From the NCBI RefSeq assembly GCF_900182955.1, contig NZ_FXUL01000028.1:1-64000 (forward strand): a stretch of DNA of 64,000 nucleotides, written 5' to 3'. A program made the position numbers and the translations under genes. The DNA comes from Noviherbaspirillum suwonense (GTDB lineage: Bacteria > Pseudomonadota > Gammaproteobacteria > Burkholderiales > Burkholderiaceae_D). The notes below the pieces were generated by a model. The model was not told the origin of the DNA and made no database searches. It worked only from the letters and a program-made list of their open reading frames with translations. Shown in pieces: positions 29,415-38,782 of the stretch. Within the stretch, counting starts at the first letter, position 1, and each line of letters starts with the position of its first letter.

Positions 29415-29569
29415 GGTTCTGGCTGCAGGCAGCGGGGAACGGAAGGGACGATCATTCTAACCGCTGCCCGCGGCCTGACCCGCGGAACGATTTCCGGCGC
29501 GCCGGGTCTGAATTCATGCCTGCCCGCCGCAGGCATGACCGAACTGCCCTTCCTTCCGACGACACCAGC

Positions 29570-30478
29570 ATGCTCCTCTCGCAAGTATCCACTCGGCGCA
29601 TTGCGCACTGGCTGCGCCAGCGCCTGCGCCTGTTCCTCGTCGCGCTGCTGTCGCTGCCGCTGTTCTTCGCCGGCTGCAGCCAGCTGGTGCAGAAGGAGCG
29701 CGAACTGCTGTTTCGCGTCGTGCCAGGCGAAGCCAGCTGGTATGACGGCATGCCGGACGGCGTGGTCGAGGCCAGCCTGCCGGTGCGGGCCGGCAAGGCG
29801 ACCCAGCATGTCAATTCCTGGTGGTGGCCGGCGGACGACCCGAAGGCGCCGGCCGTGCTCTACCTGCACGGCGCGCGCTGGAACCTGACCGGCCAGCTGT
29901 TCCGGATCCAGCAGCTGCATGATTTCGGCTTCTCGGTGCTGGCCATCGACTACCGCGGCTTCGGCAAGAGCGACGGCGACCTGCCGTCCGAAGAGACCGT
30001 GTATGAGGATGCCCGGGTCGCATGGCAGGCGCTGGCCCAGCGCCAGCCCGACCCGAAGCGGCGTTTCATCTACGGCCATTCGCTGGGCGGAGCGATCGCG
30101 ATCGACCTGGCGTCGCACCTCGACCGCAGCGGCGCGGCGCAGGCGCGCGGCCTGATCGTCGAGTCGTCGTTCACCACGCTGGCCGACATCGCCAAGTCGC
30201 TCAGCACGCCGTGGCTGCCGCTGCAGCTGATCCTGTCGCAGAAGTTCGACGCGGTCGACAAGATAGCCCAGGTCGGCATGCCGGTGCTGATCGTGCACGG
30301 CACCGACGACCGCTACGTGCCGTCGCGTTTCAGCGAGCGCCTGTTCGAGGCGGCGCCGGGGCGCAAGAAACTGCTGCTGATCGAGGGCGGCACCCACAAC
30401 AACAGCATGCGCATCGGCGCCTCCGCCTACCGTCGGGCGTTCGCGGAACTGTTCGGCCTCAATCCCCGGCCAGCCTAG
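29570..30478 (+). CDS. Lipoprotein alpha/beta hydrolase
   Basis: A 302-aa hydrolase with a signal sequence ending in LFFAGC (lipobox cysteine near residue 36), so it is probably anchored to a membrane facing the periplasm. Fold and triad: nucleophile elbow GHSLGG, acid in VHGTDDRYV, histidine in EGGTHNNS; the oxyanion region is LYLHGARWN. It resembles the Ser hydrolases related to human ABHD13/YfhR. Substrate is unknown. ATG 29570 was chosen because it places the hydrophobic core normally; ATG 29516 would add 18 polar residues. Neither has a strong ribosome-binding site. Confidence 0.78.
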   Translation: MLLSQVSTRRIAHWLRQRLRLFLVALLSLPLFFAGCSQLVQKERELLFRVVPGEASWYDGMPDGVVEASLPVRAGKATQHVNSWWWPADDPKAPAVLYLHGARWNLTGQLFRIQQLHDFGFSVLAIDYRGFGKSDGDLPSEETVYEDARVAWQALAQRQPDPKRRFIYGHSLGGAIAIDLASHLDRSGAAQARGLIVESSFTTLADIAKSLSTPWLPLQLILSQKFDAVDKIAQVGMPVLIVHGTDDRYVPSRFSERLFEAAPGRKKLLLIEGGTHNNSMRIGASAYRRAFAELFGLNPRPA

Positions 30479-30538
30479 TGCGCATAGCCTGCTACAATCC
30501 CGCATCCCCTTTCACCCCTAGATTGCGAAGGTTCAACC

Positions 30539-30895
30539 ATGTCCACAGTGATGACAGCTTCCGGGCTGCAGTATGAAGATACACAGGTCGGCACCGGCGA
30601 AGAAGCCAAGGCCGGCCAGCATGTGACGGTGCATTACACCGGCTGGCTGCAAAACCCCGACGGCAGCGCCGGCAAGAAGTTCGACTCCAGCAAGGACCGC
30701 AACGACCCGTTCCAGTTTCCGCTGGGCGCCGGCAATGTGATCCAGGGCTGGGACCAGGGCGTGCAGGGCATGAAGGTCGGCGGCGTGCGCAAGCTGATCA
30801 TCCCGTCGGCGCTGGGCTACGGCGCGCGCGGCGCGGGCGGCGTGATCCCGCCGAATGCAACGCTGATCTTCGAAGTCGAGCTGCTGGGCGTCTGA
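30539..30895 (+). CDS. FKBP-type peptidyl-prolyl cis-trans isomerase
   Basis: A 118-aa single FKBP domain without signal peptide, so cytoplasmic. Conserved residues are visible in VTVHYTGWL, KFDSSKDR, FPLGAGNVIQGWDQGVQGMKVGG, and the closing GYGARGAGGVIPPNATLIFEVELL. It accelerates proline isomerisation during folding. Length matches the small FKBPs of Burkholderiales and Neisseria. The next small lipoprotein gene starts 2 nt after its stop. Confidence 0.93.
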   Translation: MSTVMTASGLQYEDTQVGTGEEAKAGQHVTVHYTGWLQNPDGSAGKKFDSSKDRNDPFQFPLGAGNVIQGWDQGVQGMKVGGVRKLIIPSALGYGARGAGGVIPPNATLIFEVELLGV

Positions 30896-30897
30896 GC

Positions 30898-31083
30898 GTG
30901 CTGCGCGTTCTTGCCGTCGTGGCGGCCGCAGCCACCCTGCTCTCGTCCTGCAGCGTGATCTCGACCACCGCATCGGTCGGCGCCGCCGCGGTGTCGGTGG
31001 CGGGCACCGCGGTCAATGTCGGCATCGGCGTCGGCAGCGCCGCGGTCAGCGCGGTCGGGACGGTGGCCGGCGCGGCGTTCTAG
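30898..31083 (+). CDS. Small Ala/Val/Gly-rich lipoprotein
   Basis: A 61-aa protein starting at GTG 30898. A signal peptide MLRVLAVVAAAATLL leads to LLSSC (lipobox Cys about 18), and the mature part is a low-complexity Ala/Val/Gly/Ser helix-like stretch without charge. I cannot assign a function. It is probably co-transcribed with the FKBP gene and followed by a good terminator. Confidence 0.65.
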   Translation: MLRVLAVVAAAATLLSSCSVISTTASVGAAAVSVAGTAVNVGIGVGSAAVSAVGTVAGAAF

Positions 31084-31106
31084 CACGGTTTCACCGCATG
31101 GCCATG

Positions 31107-31138
31107 GCGCCGGCATCCGCGAGGATGCCGGCGCTTTT
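31107..31138 (+). terminator. Rho-independent terminator after the small lipoprotein gene
   Basis: Perfect 12-base arms GCGCCGGCATCC (31107-31118) and complement (31123-31134) with a GCGA loop and TTTT. It lies between convergent units. Confidence 0.85.
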
Positions 31139-31176
31139 CATTCGAATGCCGGGATCAGGCTGCAATGAGGCCAAAA

Positions 31177-31455
31177 TCAGGCGCCGAACACCTTCTGCAT
31201 CTTGCGCGCGAGCTTGTCCTGCACCATCGGCGCAAATGCCTTCATCATCAGGCCGAGCCTGATTTCCAGCCTGGCGTCGCGCTCGCCGACGACCAGCGTG
31301 CCGTCCACGCCGCTGCGCTCGAAGCGCAGCACCGGGCCGTCCCATGCGCATTCCATGCCGAAGTCGGCGGCCATCTTGTCGGCCACCTGCTGCGCCGCGG
31401 CGCGGGCTGCGTCCGGCGTCATGTTGTGCGGCTGGGTGATATCGATATCCGCCAT
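31177..31455 (-). CDS. Polyhydroxyalkanoic acid system family protein
   Basis: A 92-aa protein of the PHA-system family (TIGR02610-like), with MADIDITQPHNMTPDAARAA at the start and a short beta-rich body (LVVGERDARLEIRLGL) ending in a basic helix. Such proteins are found on or near PHA granules, but the biochemical role is unknown. ATG 31455 lies 2 nt after the stop of the upstream dehydrogenase gene, indicating an operon. Confidence 0.8.
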   Translation of the reverse strand: MADIDITQPHNMTPDAARAAAQQVADKMAADFGMECAWDGPVLRFERSGVDGTLVVGERDARLEIRLGLMMKAFAPMVQDKLARKMQKVFGA

Positions 31456-31457
31456 GC

Positions 31458-32441
31458 TCAGGCCCCCGCCCGGACTGCCGGGTTCAGCAGGTTGGGCGGC
31501 TCCTGCTGCGTCAGCGCCGCGATCAGGTTGTCGGCGGCGCAATTGGCCATCGCCAGCCGGGTCGCAATCGATGCGCTGGCGATATGCGGGGTCAGCACCA
31601 CGTTGGACAGCGACAGGAAGTCGGGGTTGAAGGCCGGCTCGTTTTCATAGACATCCAGCCCGGCCCCGGCAATGCGCCGCTCCCGCAGCGCCCGGATCAG
31701 CGCGGCGTCGTCGACGATGCCGCCGCGCGCGATATTGACCAGGATCGCGGTCGGCTTCATCAATGCGATCTCGGCCTCGCCTATCGTGTGATGCAGCGCC
31801 GGGCTGTACGGCATCACCAGCACGACATGGTCTGCCTGCCGCAGCAGTTCCTCGCGGCCGACGTAGCGGGCATTGTTGGCGCCGGCTTCCAGTTCGGGGG
31901 CCAGGCGCGAGCGATTGTGATAGATCACCTGCATGCCGAAGCCGGTCGAACGCCTGGCAATCGCCTGGCCGATGCGGCCCATGCCGATGACGCCCAGCGT
32001 CGAGCCGTGCAGGTCGGCGCCGACGAAGCTGTCGTAGCGCCACTTCTGCCACTGGCCGGCGCGCAGCCAGTGCTCGGACTCGGTGATGCGGCGGGCCGCC
32101 GCCATCAGCAGCGCCCAGCCGAAGTCGGCGGTGGTTTCATTGAGCACGTCGGGCGTGTTGGTGACCATCACGCCGGCGCCGGTGGCGGCATCGACGTCGA
32201 TATTGTTGTAGCCCACCGCCATGTTGGCGACCGCCTTCAGGCGCGGGCAGGCGGCGAGCAGCTGCGGGTCCACCCGCTCGCTCATGGTGGCGAACAGGCC
32301 GTCCTTGTCCTTCAGCCGCTCGCGCAGCTGGGCCGGGCTGAAGGCGTCGTCGTTCGGATTGTCCTCGACGTCGAAGTGCTGGCGCAGGCGTTCGATCACT
32401 TCGGGAAAGATGGCGCGCGCCACGAGTATGCTGGGCTTCAT
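31458..32441 (-). CDS. D-2-hydroxyacid dehydrogenase (glyoxylate/hydroxypyruvate reductase type)
   Basis: A 327-aa NAD(P)-dependent dehydrogenase expected to reduce glyoxylate, hydroxypyruvate or a 2-keto acid. It has the Rossmann motif GVIGMGRIGQAIARR, catalytic Arg in NIARGGIVDD, the acidic partner in DVYENEP and catalytic His in LTPHIASAS. Residues NRSRLAPE after the second strand suggest NADPH preference. It is transcribed with the PHA-system gene. Confidence 0.88.
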   Translation of the reverse strand: MKPSILVARAIFPEVIERLRQHFDVEDNPNDDAFSPAQLRERLKDKDGLFATMSERVDPQLLAACPRLKAVANMAVGYNNIDVDAATGAGVMVTNTPDVLNETTADFGWALLMAAARRITESEHWLRAGQWQKWRYDSFVGADLHGSTLGVIGMGRIGQAIARRSTGFGMQVIYHNRSRLAPELEAGANNARYVGREELLRQADHVVLVMPYSPALHHTIGEAEIALMKPTAILVNIARGGIVDDAALIRALRERRIAGAGLDVYENEPAFNPDFLSLSNVVLTPHIASASIATRLAMANCAADNLIAALTQQEPPNLLNPAVRAGA

Positions 32442-32453
32442 GATGGATAATTT

Positions 32454-33869
32454 TCAGCGAAAGAAGATGAATGTCATCAGGATGAACAAGGGTACGAGGA
32501 TAGCGCCCGACCATGCCATGTAACCGAAGAAGGACGGCATGCGGATGCCGCGTTCCTCGGCGATTGCCTTGACCATCATGTTGGGCGCATTGCCAATATA
32601 ACTGTTTGCGCCCATGAACACAGCACCGCAGGAAATCGCGGCAAGCGTGGTCGCCAGCGTGGTCATCAGCTGCTGCGCGTCGCCGCCGGCGGTGTTGAAG
32701 AACACCAGGTAGGTCGGCGCATTGTCGAGGAAGGACGACAGCAGGCCGGTCGCCCAGAAATACATCGCGTCGACAGGCTGGCCGGACGGGCTGGTCACCG
32801 CGCGCACCACCGCGCCGAATGCGCCGGCCTCGCCGGCCCGCAACATCGCGATGACCGGGATGATGGTGATGAAGATGCCGGCGAACAGCTTGCCCACTTC
32901 GAGTATCGGCCCCCATGAGAAATCATTGCCGGCGCGCGCCGACGCCGGCGTGATCTTCAGCGACAGCCCGATCACGACCAGCAGCAGGAGGTCGCGCAGC
33001 AGGTTCTGCAGCTCCACGGGCGTGCCCATCACGTCGAACGCAATGCCCGGCTTCCAGAAGCCGCTCATCAGCACCAGGCCGACGACCGCCGCCAGCAGCG
33101 CGAAATTGGCCTTGCCCTCGAACCAGATGCGGCTGTCGGGCGTCGGGTCGACCGGCAGGATCTCTTCGCGCCGGTGATAGTAATAGCTGTCGAGCCCATA
33201 AAAAATCAGCAGCAGCGCGGTGCAAAGGAACAGGGTCTCGGGGAAAATATGGCGCACGGTCCAGAAGAAGTCGACGCCCTTCAGGAAGCCGAGGAACAGC
33301 GGCGGGTCGCCCAGCGGCGTCAGCGAGCCGCCCGCATTGGCGACCAGGAAAATGAAGAAGACCACGATATGCGCAGCATGCTTGCGGTTGTCGTTGGCGC
33401 GGATCATTGGCCTGATCATCAGCATGGCCGCGCCGGTGGTGCCCATGAAGCTCGCCAGCACCGTGCCGATCGCCAGGATGCCGGTGTTGAGCGCCGGCGT
33501 GCCATGCAGGTTGCCGCGCACGCAGATGCCGCCCGCCACCACGAACAGCGCAGTGATCAGGATGATGAAGGGGATGAACTCCGCCAGGAACGCATGCACC
33601 GCGCCGGAGGCGGCGACCGGCAGGCCGAAAAACAGCGCGCACGGGACCAGGAAAGCGAGGCTCCAGGCCGCCGCGGCCTTGCCGTAGTGATGGTGCCAGA
33701 ACTGCGGCGTGAGCAGCGGGCACAGCGCAATCGACAGCAGCAGCCCGGCGAACGGTATGCCCCACCAGGCCGACAGGCCTTCGCCCGCGAGTTCCGCAGC
33801 CGTGGCCAGTCCAGGCGCGAGGATGGCCAACAGCGCGGCGCCGGCCCGTATTTTTATTTGCACTGCCAT
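32454..33869 (-). CDS. Sodium:proton antiporter-like membrane protein (NhaD/CitMHS group)
   Basis: A membrane carrier of about 471 aa with around twelve helices from the ion-transporter superfamily. Signature-like segments are FMGTTGAAMLMIRPMIRAN, LVANAGGSLTPLGDPPLFLG and AISCGAVFMGANSYIGNAPN, the two loops expected at the ion-binding centre. Na+/H+ exchange is the probable activity; a dicarboxylate substrate is an alternative. ATG 33869 precedes a signal-like MAVQIKIRAGAALLA and was chosen. ATG 33896 is in frame but adds an unusual start. Confidence 0.8.
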   Translation of the reverse strand: MAVQIKIRAGAALLAILAPGLATAAELAGEGLSAWWGIPFAGLLLSIALCPLLTPQFWHHHYGKAAAAWSLAFLVPCALFFGLPVAASGAVHAFLAEFIPFIILITALFVVAGGICVRGNLHGTPALNTGILAIGTVLASFMGTTGAAMLMIRPMIRANDNRKHAAHIVVFFIFLVANAGGSLTPLGDPPLFLGFLKGVDFFWTVRHIFPETLFLCTALLLIFYGLDSYYYHRREEILPVDPTPDSRIWFEGKANFALLAAVVGLVLMSGFWKPGIAFDVMGTPVELQNLLRDLLLLVVIGLSLKITPASARAGNDFSWGPILEVGKLFAGIFITIIPVIAMLRAGEAGAFGAVVRAVTSPSGQPVDAMYFWATGLLSSFLDNAPTYLVFFNTAGGDAQQLMTTLATTLAAISCGAVFMGANSYIGNAPNMMVKAIAEERGIRMPSFFGYMAWSGAILVPLFILMTFIFFR

Positions 33870-34000
33870 CTCCCTGTCTAAGAAAAGCGCCGCCATTCTA
33901 TCGTGTAAAGAGCGGATCGCCGCACTCTCCCGCGGCCCGCAGCCGGCGTACCGCGCAACGCCGGACGAATTTGCTTATGCCTATTTCGTCTAACCCTGGT

Positions 34001-34029
34001 TTGTGATAAAGGCGCATTTGTCTTAAAAT
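34001..34029 (+). promoter_or_regulatory. Candidate sigma-70 promoter of fdxA
   Basis: TTGTGA (34001-34006) and TAAAAT (34024-34029) separated by 17 nt, about 100 bp before the fdxA ATG. Four of six and five of six consensus matches. Confidence 0.5.
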
Positions 34030-34126
34030 ACAAGGCTTTTTCACCGGTCATGCCAGGTTGCACCGCCGTCCTTGCCACCTTCCACGCATGCCCAGCACGC
34101 CCCGATTTTTTACAGATAGGACTGTT

Positions 34127-34450
34127 ATGACCCACGTTGTGACCGAATCCTGCATCCGCTGCCGTTACACGGACTGCGTCGATGTATGCCCGGTAGACTG
34201 CTTCCGCGAAGGCCCGAATTTCCTCGCGATCGACCCGGATGAATGCATCGACTGCGCTGTCTGCGTCGCCGAATGCCCGGTCAATGCGATCTACGCCGAG
34301 GAAGATGTCCCGGCGGACCAGCAGCAATTCATCAAGCTCAATGTCGAGCTGTCGCGCAAGTGGCCGTCCATCACCAAGACCAAGGCCGCGCTGCCTGAAG
34401 CCGAGGAGTTCAAGGACGTGGCTGACAAGCTGAAGTACCTGGAGCAGTAA
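34127..34450 (+). CDS. fdxA: Ferredoxin FdxA (7Fe/8Fe type)
   Basis: A 107-aa cytoplasmic ferredoxin. The first cysteine set CIRCRYTDCVDVCPVDC and the second CIDCAVCVAECPV fit the seven-iron pattern with one 3Fe-4S and one 4Fe-4S cluster. A long C-terminal helix ending KLKYLEQ is typical of FdxA. ATG 34127 begins exactly at MTHVVTESC, the family start; an upstream in-frame start would add an unrelated basic leader. Directly followed by its probable reductase. Confidence 0.94.
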   Translation: MTHVVTESCIRCRYTDCVDVCPVDCFREGPNFLAIDPDECIDCAVCVAECPVNAIYAEEDVPADQQQFIKLNVELSRKWPSITKTKAALPEAEEFKDVADKLKYLEQ

Positions 34451-34535
34451 GCTGCCGCTGCGTCCGCTGCAGGCCGCAGCCCGCCCGTCCGCCTCCCCTA
34501 CTCTATATAGACAAGAAACAGGAACCTGATTTCGT

Positions 34536-35633
34536 ATGGAAAACACCGCTGCCCCAACCGTCCCCGGCGCCGCTGCCGCGCAAGGCGGAACGCGCGAACC
34601 TATCGTTGCCGATGCCGTCATCATCGGCGCCGGCCCGGTCGGCCTGTTCCAGGTATTCGAGCTCGGCCTTCTCGAGATCAAGGCCCACGTCATCGATTCG
34701 CTGGCGGAAGTCGGCGGCCAGTGCGTCGAGCTCTACCCGGACAAGCCGATTTACGACATCCCGGCCGTGCCTGTCTGCACCGGCCAGGAACTGACCGACA
34801 ACCTGCTCAAGCAGATCGAGCCGTTCGACCCGACGTTCCACCTGGGCCAGGAAGTCACCGTGGTGGAACGCCGCGACGACCAGCGCTTCAACGTGGAAAC
34901 CACGGCCGGCACCCGGTTCATCACCAAGACCATCTTCATCGCGGCCGGCGTCGGCTCGTTCCAGCCGCGCACGCTGAAGGTCGACGGCATCGAGCAGTTC
35001 GAGGGTTCGCAGCTGAACTACCGCGTCAAGGACCCGGCGAAGTTTGCCGGCAAGAACCTGGTGATCTGCGGCGGCGGCGACTCCGCGCTGGACTGGGCGC
35101 TGAACCTGGCCGGCACGGCCGAATCGGTGGTGCTGCTGCATCGCCGCGACGAGTTCCGCGCTGCGCCGGCATCGGTCGCGAAAATGAAAGACATGTGCGA
35201 CAAGTATGAGATGCAATTGCTGATCGGCCAGGTTACCGGCTACGAAAGCGAAGGCGACACGCTCTCGGGCATCAAGGTGACCGGCGCCGACGGCGTCACC
35301 CGCCGCCTGCCGCTCGATCACCTGCTGGTGTTCTTCGGCCTCTCGCCCAAGCTCGGGCCCATCGCCGAGTGGGGCCTGGACATCGAGCGCAAGCAGCTGA
35401 AGGTTGGCACCGAGCGCTTCGAAACCAACGTCCCCGGCATTTTCGCGGTCGGCGACATCAACACCTACCCGGGCAAGAAGAAGCTGATCCTTTCCGGTTT
35501 CCACGAGGCAGCACTTGCCGCATTCGCGGCAGCGCCCTATATCTTCCCGGACAAGAAGATCCACATGCAGTACACGACGACATCGCCGAAACTGCACAAG
35601 ATCCTTGGCGTGGAGACACCCGTCTTCGACTAA
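34536..35633 (+). CDS. Ferredoxin/flavodoxin-NADP reductase (thioredoxin reductase-like)
   Basis: A 365-aa FAD protein of the bacterial TrxR-like FNR group. FAD motif [22 protein letters not shown] motif [18 protein letters not shown] and the FAD-closing [13 protein letters not shown] are present. There is no CxxC, so it is not a thioredoxin reductase. It probably moves electrons between NADPH and FdxA encoded immediately upstream. The N-terminus carries about 25 extra Ala/Pro-rich residues. A strong terminator follows. Confidence 0.9.
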   Translation: MENTAAPTVPGAAAAQGGTREPIVADAVIIGAGPVGLFQVFELGLLEIKAHVIDSLAEVGGQCVELYPDKPIYDIPAVPVCTGQELTDNLLKQIEPFDPTFHLGQEVTVVERRDDQRFNVETTAGTRFITKTIFIAAGVGSFQPRTLKVDGIEQFEGSQLNYRVKDPAKFAGKNLVICGGGDSALDWALNLAGTAESVVLLHRRDEFRAAPASVAKMKDMCDKYEMQLLIGQVTGYESEGDTLSGIKVTGADGVTRRLPLDHLLVFFGLSPKLGPIAEWGLDIERKQLKVGTERFETNVPGIFAVGDINTYPGKKKLILSGFHEAALAAFAAAPYIFPDKKIHMQYTTTSPKLHKILGVETPVFD

Positions 35634-35662
35634 AAAGCCGGTTTTCGGGCCTGGAATCATTG

Positions 35663-35700
35663 AACACCCTTTGCAGAAATGCAAAGGGTGTTTTGTTTTT
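35663..35700 (+). terminator. Rho-independent terminator after the ferredoxin reductase gene
   Basis: AACACCCTTTGCA (35663-35675), GAAA tetraloop, complement (35680-35692), then TTGTTTTT. Ends the fdxA-reductase unit. Confidence 0.93.
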
Positions 35701-35757
35701 ACGACAGCGAATTAACAGGTTTGTAGTTACTCAACTGTCATCGCGATAATCGTAATA

Positions 35758-35856
35758 GCGTTGTTCCAATGCTCATCGCAACAACGCATGGTGTGGAAAT
35801 TTGCGAACGGACGTGCGGCAACGAACCTAAGGAATCCTAATATGTTGGTTAGGATT
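35758..35856. promoter_or_regulatory. Two inverted repeats upstream of the PHA depolymerase gene
   Basis: GCGTTGTT (35758-35765) / AACAACGC (35780-35787) and AATCCTAA (35833-35840) / TTAGGATT (35849-35856) are both perfect 8-bp pairs in the otherwise gene-free, relatively AT-rich 410 bp between the reductase and phaZ. They are candidate operators or leader hairpins. The GCAACAA content resembles sites at phasin promoters, but a regulator cannot be named. Confidence 0.45.
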
Positions 35857-36044
35857 AACGCAGGGTAGTGAAATTCGATAACAAAAATTGCGCTTTGGTT
35901 ACAGATTTACCAATGCAAAGCGGCTAGCCCAGCGCCATATTGCAGGTAGGAGAAATATATTACATGCCTGCGACATTTTGGTTATGATGCACCGAGGAAT
36001 TTACGACAGGAAATTGCTGTCCTGCGGCACCCGAAAGGAACACC

Positions 36045-37274
36045 ATGCTTTATCAATTTCATGAAATGAACCGTACGTTGTTCAGCCCATTGGTTCAGTG
36101 GGCTGACGCTTCTTCCAAGCTGTTCAGCAATCCCGTATCGCCTTTCGCGCATACGCCGTTCGCTCAGCGCATCGCTGCCGGGTACGAGTTGATGTACCGC
36201 CTGGGCAAGGATTACGAAAAGCCGCCCTTCGGCATTACCACAACGACGGTAGAAGGCAAGACCGTGCCGCTGATCGAGCAGGTCGCGGTCGAAAAACCGT
36301 TCTGTCGACTGCTGCACTTCAAGAAAGACTTTGCCGCCGGCCAGGCCGTCGAGCAACCAACGGTGCTGCTGGTCGCCCCGCTGTCGGGCCACCATTCGAC
36401 GCTGCTGCGCGAGACCGTGCGCGAGCTGGTCAAGCAGCATGATGTCTACATCACCGACTGGACCGACGCCCGCATGGTGCCGATGTCCGAAGGCCCGTTC
36501 CACCTGCATGACTATATTTACTACGTTCAGGAATTCATCCGCACGCTGGGCCCCGACCTGCATGTGATCTCGGTGTGCCAGCCGACCGTGCCGGTGCTGG
36601 CCGCGATCTCGCTGATGGCCAGCGATAAAGATCCGATGATGCCCAAGAGCATGACCATGATGGGCGGCCCGATCGACCCGCGCCGTTCGCCGACACAGGT
36701 GAACGACCTGGCTACCGAGAAGCCGTTTTCCTGGTTCGAGAACAATGTGATCTACTCGGTGCCGCCAACCTACCCGGCTTTCGGCCGCAAGGTGTATCCA
36801 GGCTTCCTGCAGCATGCCGGTTTCGTCGCGATGAATCCGCAGCGGCATGCGCAAAGCCACTGGGACTTCTACATGCACCTGCGCACCGGCGACAACGAGT
36901 CGGCCGAAGAGCATCGCAAGTTCTACGACGAGTACAACGCGGTGCTCGACATGCCGGCCGAGTACTACCTGGAAACCATCAAGACGGTGTTCCAGGAACA
37001 CAGCCTGCCAAGAGGCATCTGGGAAGTCGAAGGCAAGCTGGTGCGGCCGCAGGACATCAAGAACGTGGCGCTCTTCACGATCGAGGGCGAACTGGACGAT
37101 ATTTCCGGTTCCGGCCAGACCGAGGCAGCGCAGGACCTGTGCAGCAGCATCCCGAAGGCGAAGAAGCAGCATTACGTCGCGCCAAAGTGCGGCCACTACG
37201 GCATATTCTCCGGACGCCGCTGGCGTGAAATGGTGGCGCCTAAAATCGCCGAATTCATCCGCGCCAATGCCTGA
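36045..37274 (+). CDS. phaZ: Intracellular polyhydroxyalkanoate depolymerase
   Basis: A 409-aa depolymerase of the PhaZa1 type that mobilises intracellular PHB. The nucleophile is cysteine in the lipase-like box SVCQPTVPVLA (about 184-194) rather than serine, as in this family; the C-terminal PKCGHYGIFSG carries the catalytic histidine. The N-terminus MLYQFHEMNRTLFSPLVQWA is characteristic. An AAAGGA site lies before the ATG. It is monocistronic with its own terminator. Confidence 0.94.
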   Translation: MLYQFHEMNRTLFSPLVQWADASSKLFSNPVSPFAHTPFAQRIAAGYELMYRLGKDYEKPPFGITTTTVEGKTVPLIEQVAVEKPFCRLLHFKKDFAAGQAVEQPTVLLVAPLSGHHSTLLRETVRELVKQHDVYITDWTDARMVPMSEGPFHLHDYIYYVQEFIRTLGPDLHVISVCQPTVPVLAAISLMASDKDPMMPKSMTMMGGPIDPRRSPTQVNDLATEKPFSWFENNVIYSVPPTYPAFGRKVYPGFLQHAGFVAMNPQRHAQSHWDFYMHLRTGDNESAEEHRKFYDEYNAVLDMPAEYYLETIKTVFQEHSLPRGIWEVEGKLVRPQDIKNVALFTIEGELDDISGSGQTEAAQDLCSSIPKAKKQHYVAPKCGHYGIFSGRRWREMVAPKIAEFIRANA

Positions 37275-37293
37275 TCCCGACTAGCATTGCCAG

Positions 37294-37325
37294 AAGCCGC
37301 CCGTCGCGAGACCGGCGGCTTTTTC
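37294..37325 (+). terminator. Rho-independent terminator of phaZ
   Basis: AAGCCGCC (37294-37301) and GGCGGCTT (37314-37321) around a 12-nt loop, followed by TTTTC. Moderate hairpin. Confidence 0.75.
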
Positions 37326-37362
37326 ATTTGTGGAGGCCGATGTTGTCCGGGATAATGGCGCC

Positions 37363-38082
37363 ATGCCTGAATCCGATCTTTCCCAGAATTTCCAGACTCC
37401 CGCCTCCGCGCTTGCCGACCGCCTCGAAGACCTGCTGCCGCAGACCCAGTGCACCAAGTGCGGCTACCCGGACTGCCGCGCCTATGCCGAGGCGATGGCC
37501 GCCGGCGAGGCCGCGATCAACCAGTGCCCGCCCGGCGGCGCCGAGGGCATACGCCGGCTGGCGCGGCTGCTGGATGTGCCCGTCCTACCGCTCGACCCCG
37601 GGCATGGCGTCGAGCGGCCGCGCCCGGTCGCGGTCATCGACGAGGCGATCTGCATCGGCTGCACGCTGTGCATACAGGCCTGCCCGGTCGACGCCATCGT
37701 CGGCGCCGCCAAGCAGATGCATACCGTGGTGCCGTCGCTGTGCACCGGCTGCGACCTGTGCGTGGCGCCCTGCCCGGTCGACTGCATCGCCATGGTCGAG
37801 GTGACGCCCGGGCGCACCGGCTGGGACGCATGGTCGCAGGAACAGGCAGACGCGGCCCGCGCCCGCCATGCGGCGCGCGGCATACGGCTGCAGCGCGAGC
37901 GGGATGAGAACGACGCGCGGCTGGCGGCCAAGGCGGCCGCCAAGCTCAGGGAAGTGGAAGCGCAGACGGCGGCGACGCCGGACGAATTCGCCGAGCAGCA
38001 GCGCAAGAAGGCCATCATTGCCGCTGCAATCGAGAGGGCCCGCGTCAAGAAGGAAGAAATGGCTGCAAGGAGCAAGGCATGA
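37363..38082 (+). CDS. rnfB: RnfB-type iron-sulfur electron-transfer protein
   Basis: A 239-aa protein. It has an N-terminal Fe-S domain with [20 protein letters not shown] and a fourth Cys in INQCPPGG, then two 4Fe-4S sites ([16 protein letters not shown] and [16 protein letters not shown]), then a charged coiled-coil tail. It lacks the N-terminal membrane helix of true Rnf-complex RnfB, and no rnfACDGE genes are near, so it is an orphan RnfB whose partner is unknown. It overlaps nth by 4 nt; both are Fe-S proteins. ATG 37363 was chosen over a GTG at 37330. Confidence 0.87.
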   Translation: MPESDLSQNFQTPASALADRLEDLLPQTQCTKCGYPDCRAYAEAMAAGEAAINQCPPGGAEGIRRLARLLDVPVLPLDPGHGVERPRPVAVIDEAICIGCTLCIQACPVDAIVGAAKQMHTVVPSLCTGCDLCVAPCPVDCIAMVEVTPGRTGWDAWSQEQADAARARHAARGIRLQRERDENDARLAAKAAAKLREVEAQTAATPDEFAEQQRKKAIIAAAIERARVKKEEMAARSKA

Positions 38083-38729
38083 ACCGGGTGAAGCGGGACG
38101 AGATATTCCGGCGCTTCCAGCAGGCCAATCCGCATCCAACGACCGAACTCGAATACACGACGCCGTTCGAACTGCTGATCGCCGTCATCCTGTCGGCGCA
38201 GGCAACCGACGTCTCGGTCAACAAGGCGATGCGCAAGCTGTTCCCGGTCGCAAATACGCCGGCGCAGATCCATGCGCTCGGCGTCGATGGGCTGATCCCG
38301 TATATCCAGACCATAGGCCTGTACCGCAACAAGGCGAAGAACGTGGTCGAGACCTGCCGGATGCTGGTGGAACTGCACGGCGGCGAGGTGCCGCGCGACC
38401 GCGCCGCGCTGGAGGCATTGCCCGGCGTCGGCCGCAAGACCGCGAACGTCGTGCTCAACACGGCCTTCGGCGAGATTGCAATCGCGGTGGACACCCATAT
38501 ATTCAGGGTATCCAACCGCACCGGCATCGCGCCCGGCAAGAATGTCGACGAAGTCGAAAAGAAGCTGATGAAGTTCGTGTCGCCCGAATTCAGGATGGAC
38601 GCGCATCACTGGCTGATCCTGCATGGCCGGTACACCTGCACCGCGCGCAGCCCGCAATGCTGGAACTGCATGATCGCCGACCTGTGCGAGTACAGGATGA
38701 AAACCCCGCGGCCCGACAAGGCGGTTTGA
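38079..38729 (+). CDS. nth: Endonuclease III (DNA glycosylase/AP lyase)
   Basis: A 216-aa base-excision repair enzyme removing oxidised pyrimidines. The helix-hairpin-helix [13 protein letters not shown] carries the catalytic Lys, VDTHIFRV the catalytic Asp, and the C-terminal Cys-x6-Cys-x2-Cys-x5-Cys binds a 4Fe-4S cluster. Length is standard. It is translationally coupled to the rnfB-like gene. Confidence 0.95.
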   Translation: MNRVKRDEIFRRFQQANPHPTTELEYTTPFELLIAVILSAQATDVSVNKAMRKLFPVANTPAQIHALGVDGLIPYIQTIGLYRNKAKNVVETCRMLVELHGGEVPRDRAALEALPGVGRKTANVVLNTAFGEIAIAVDTHIFRVSNRTGIAPGKNVDEVEKKLMKFVSPEFRMDAHHWLILHGRYTCTARSPQCWNCMIADLCEYRMKTPRPDKAV

Positions 38730-38782
38730 CGCCGCTGGCCGCGCACTCCCCCAACCCGATATCACAGGCATAGCGCAAGACC

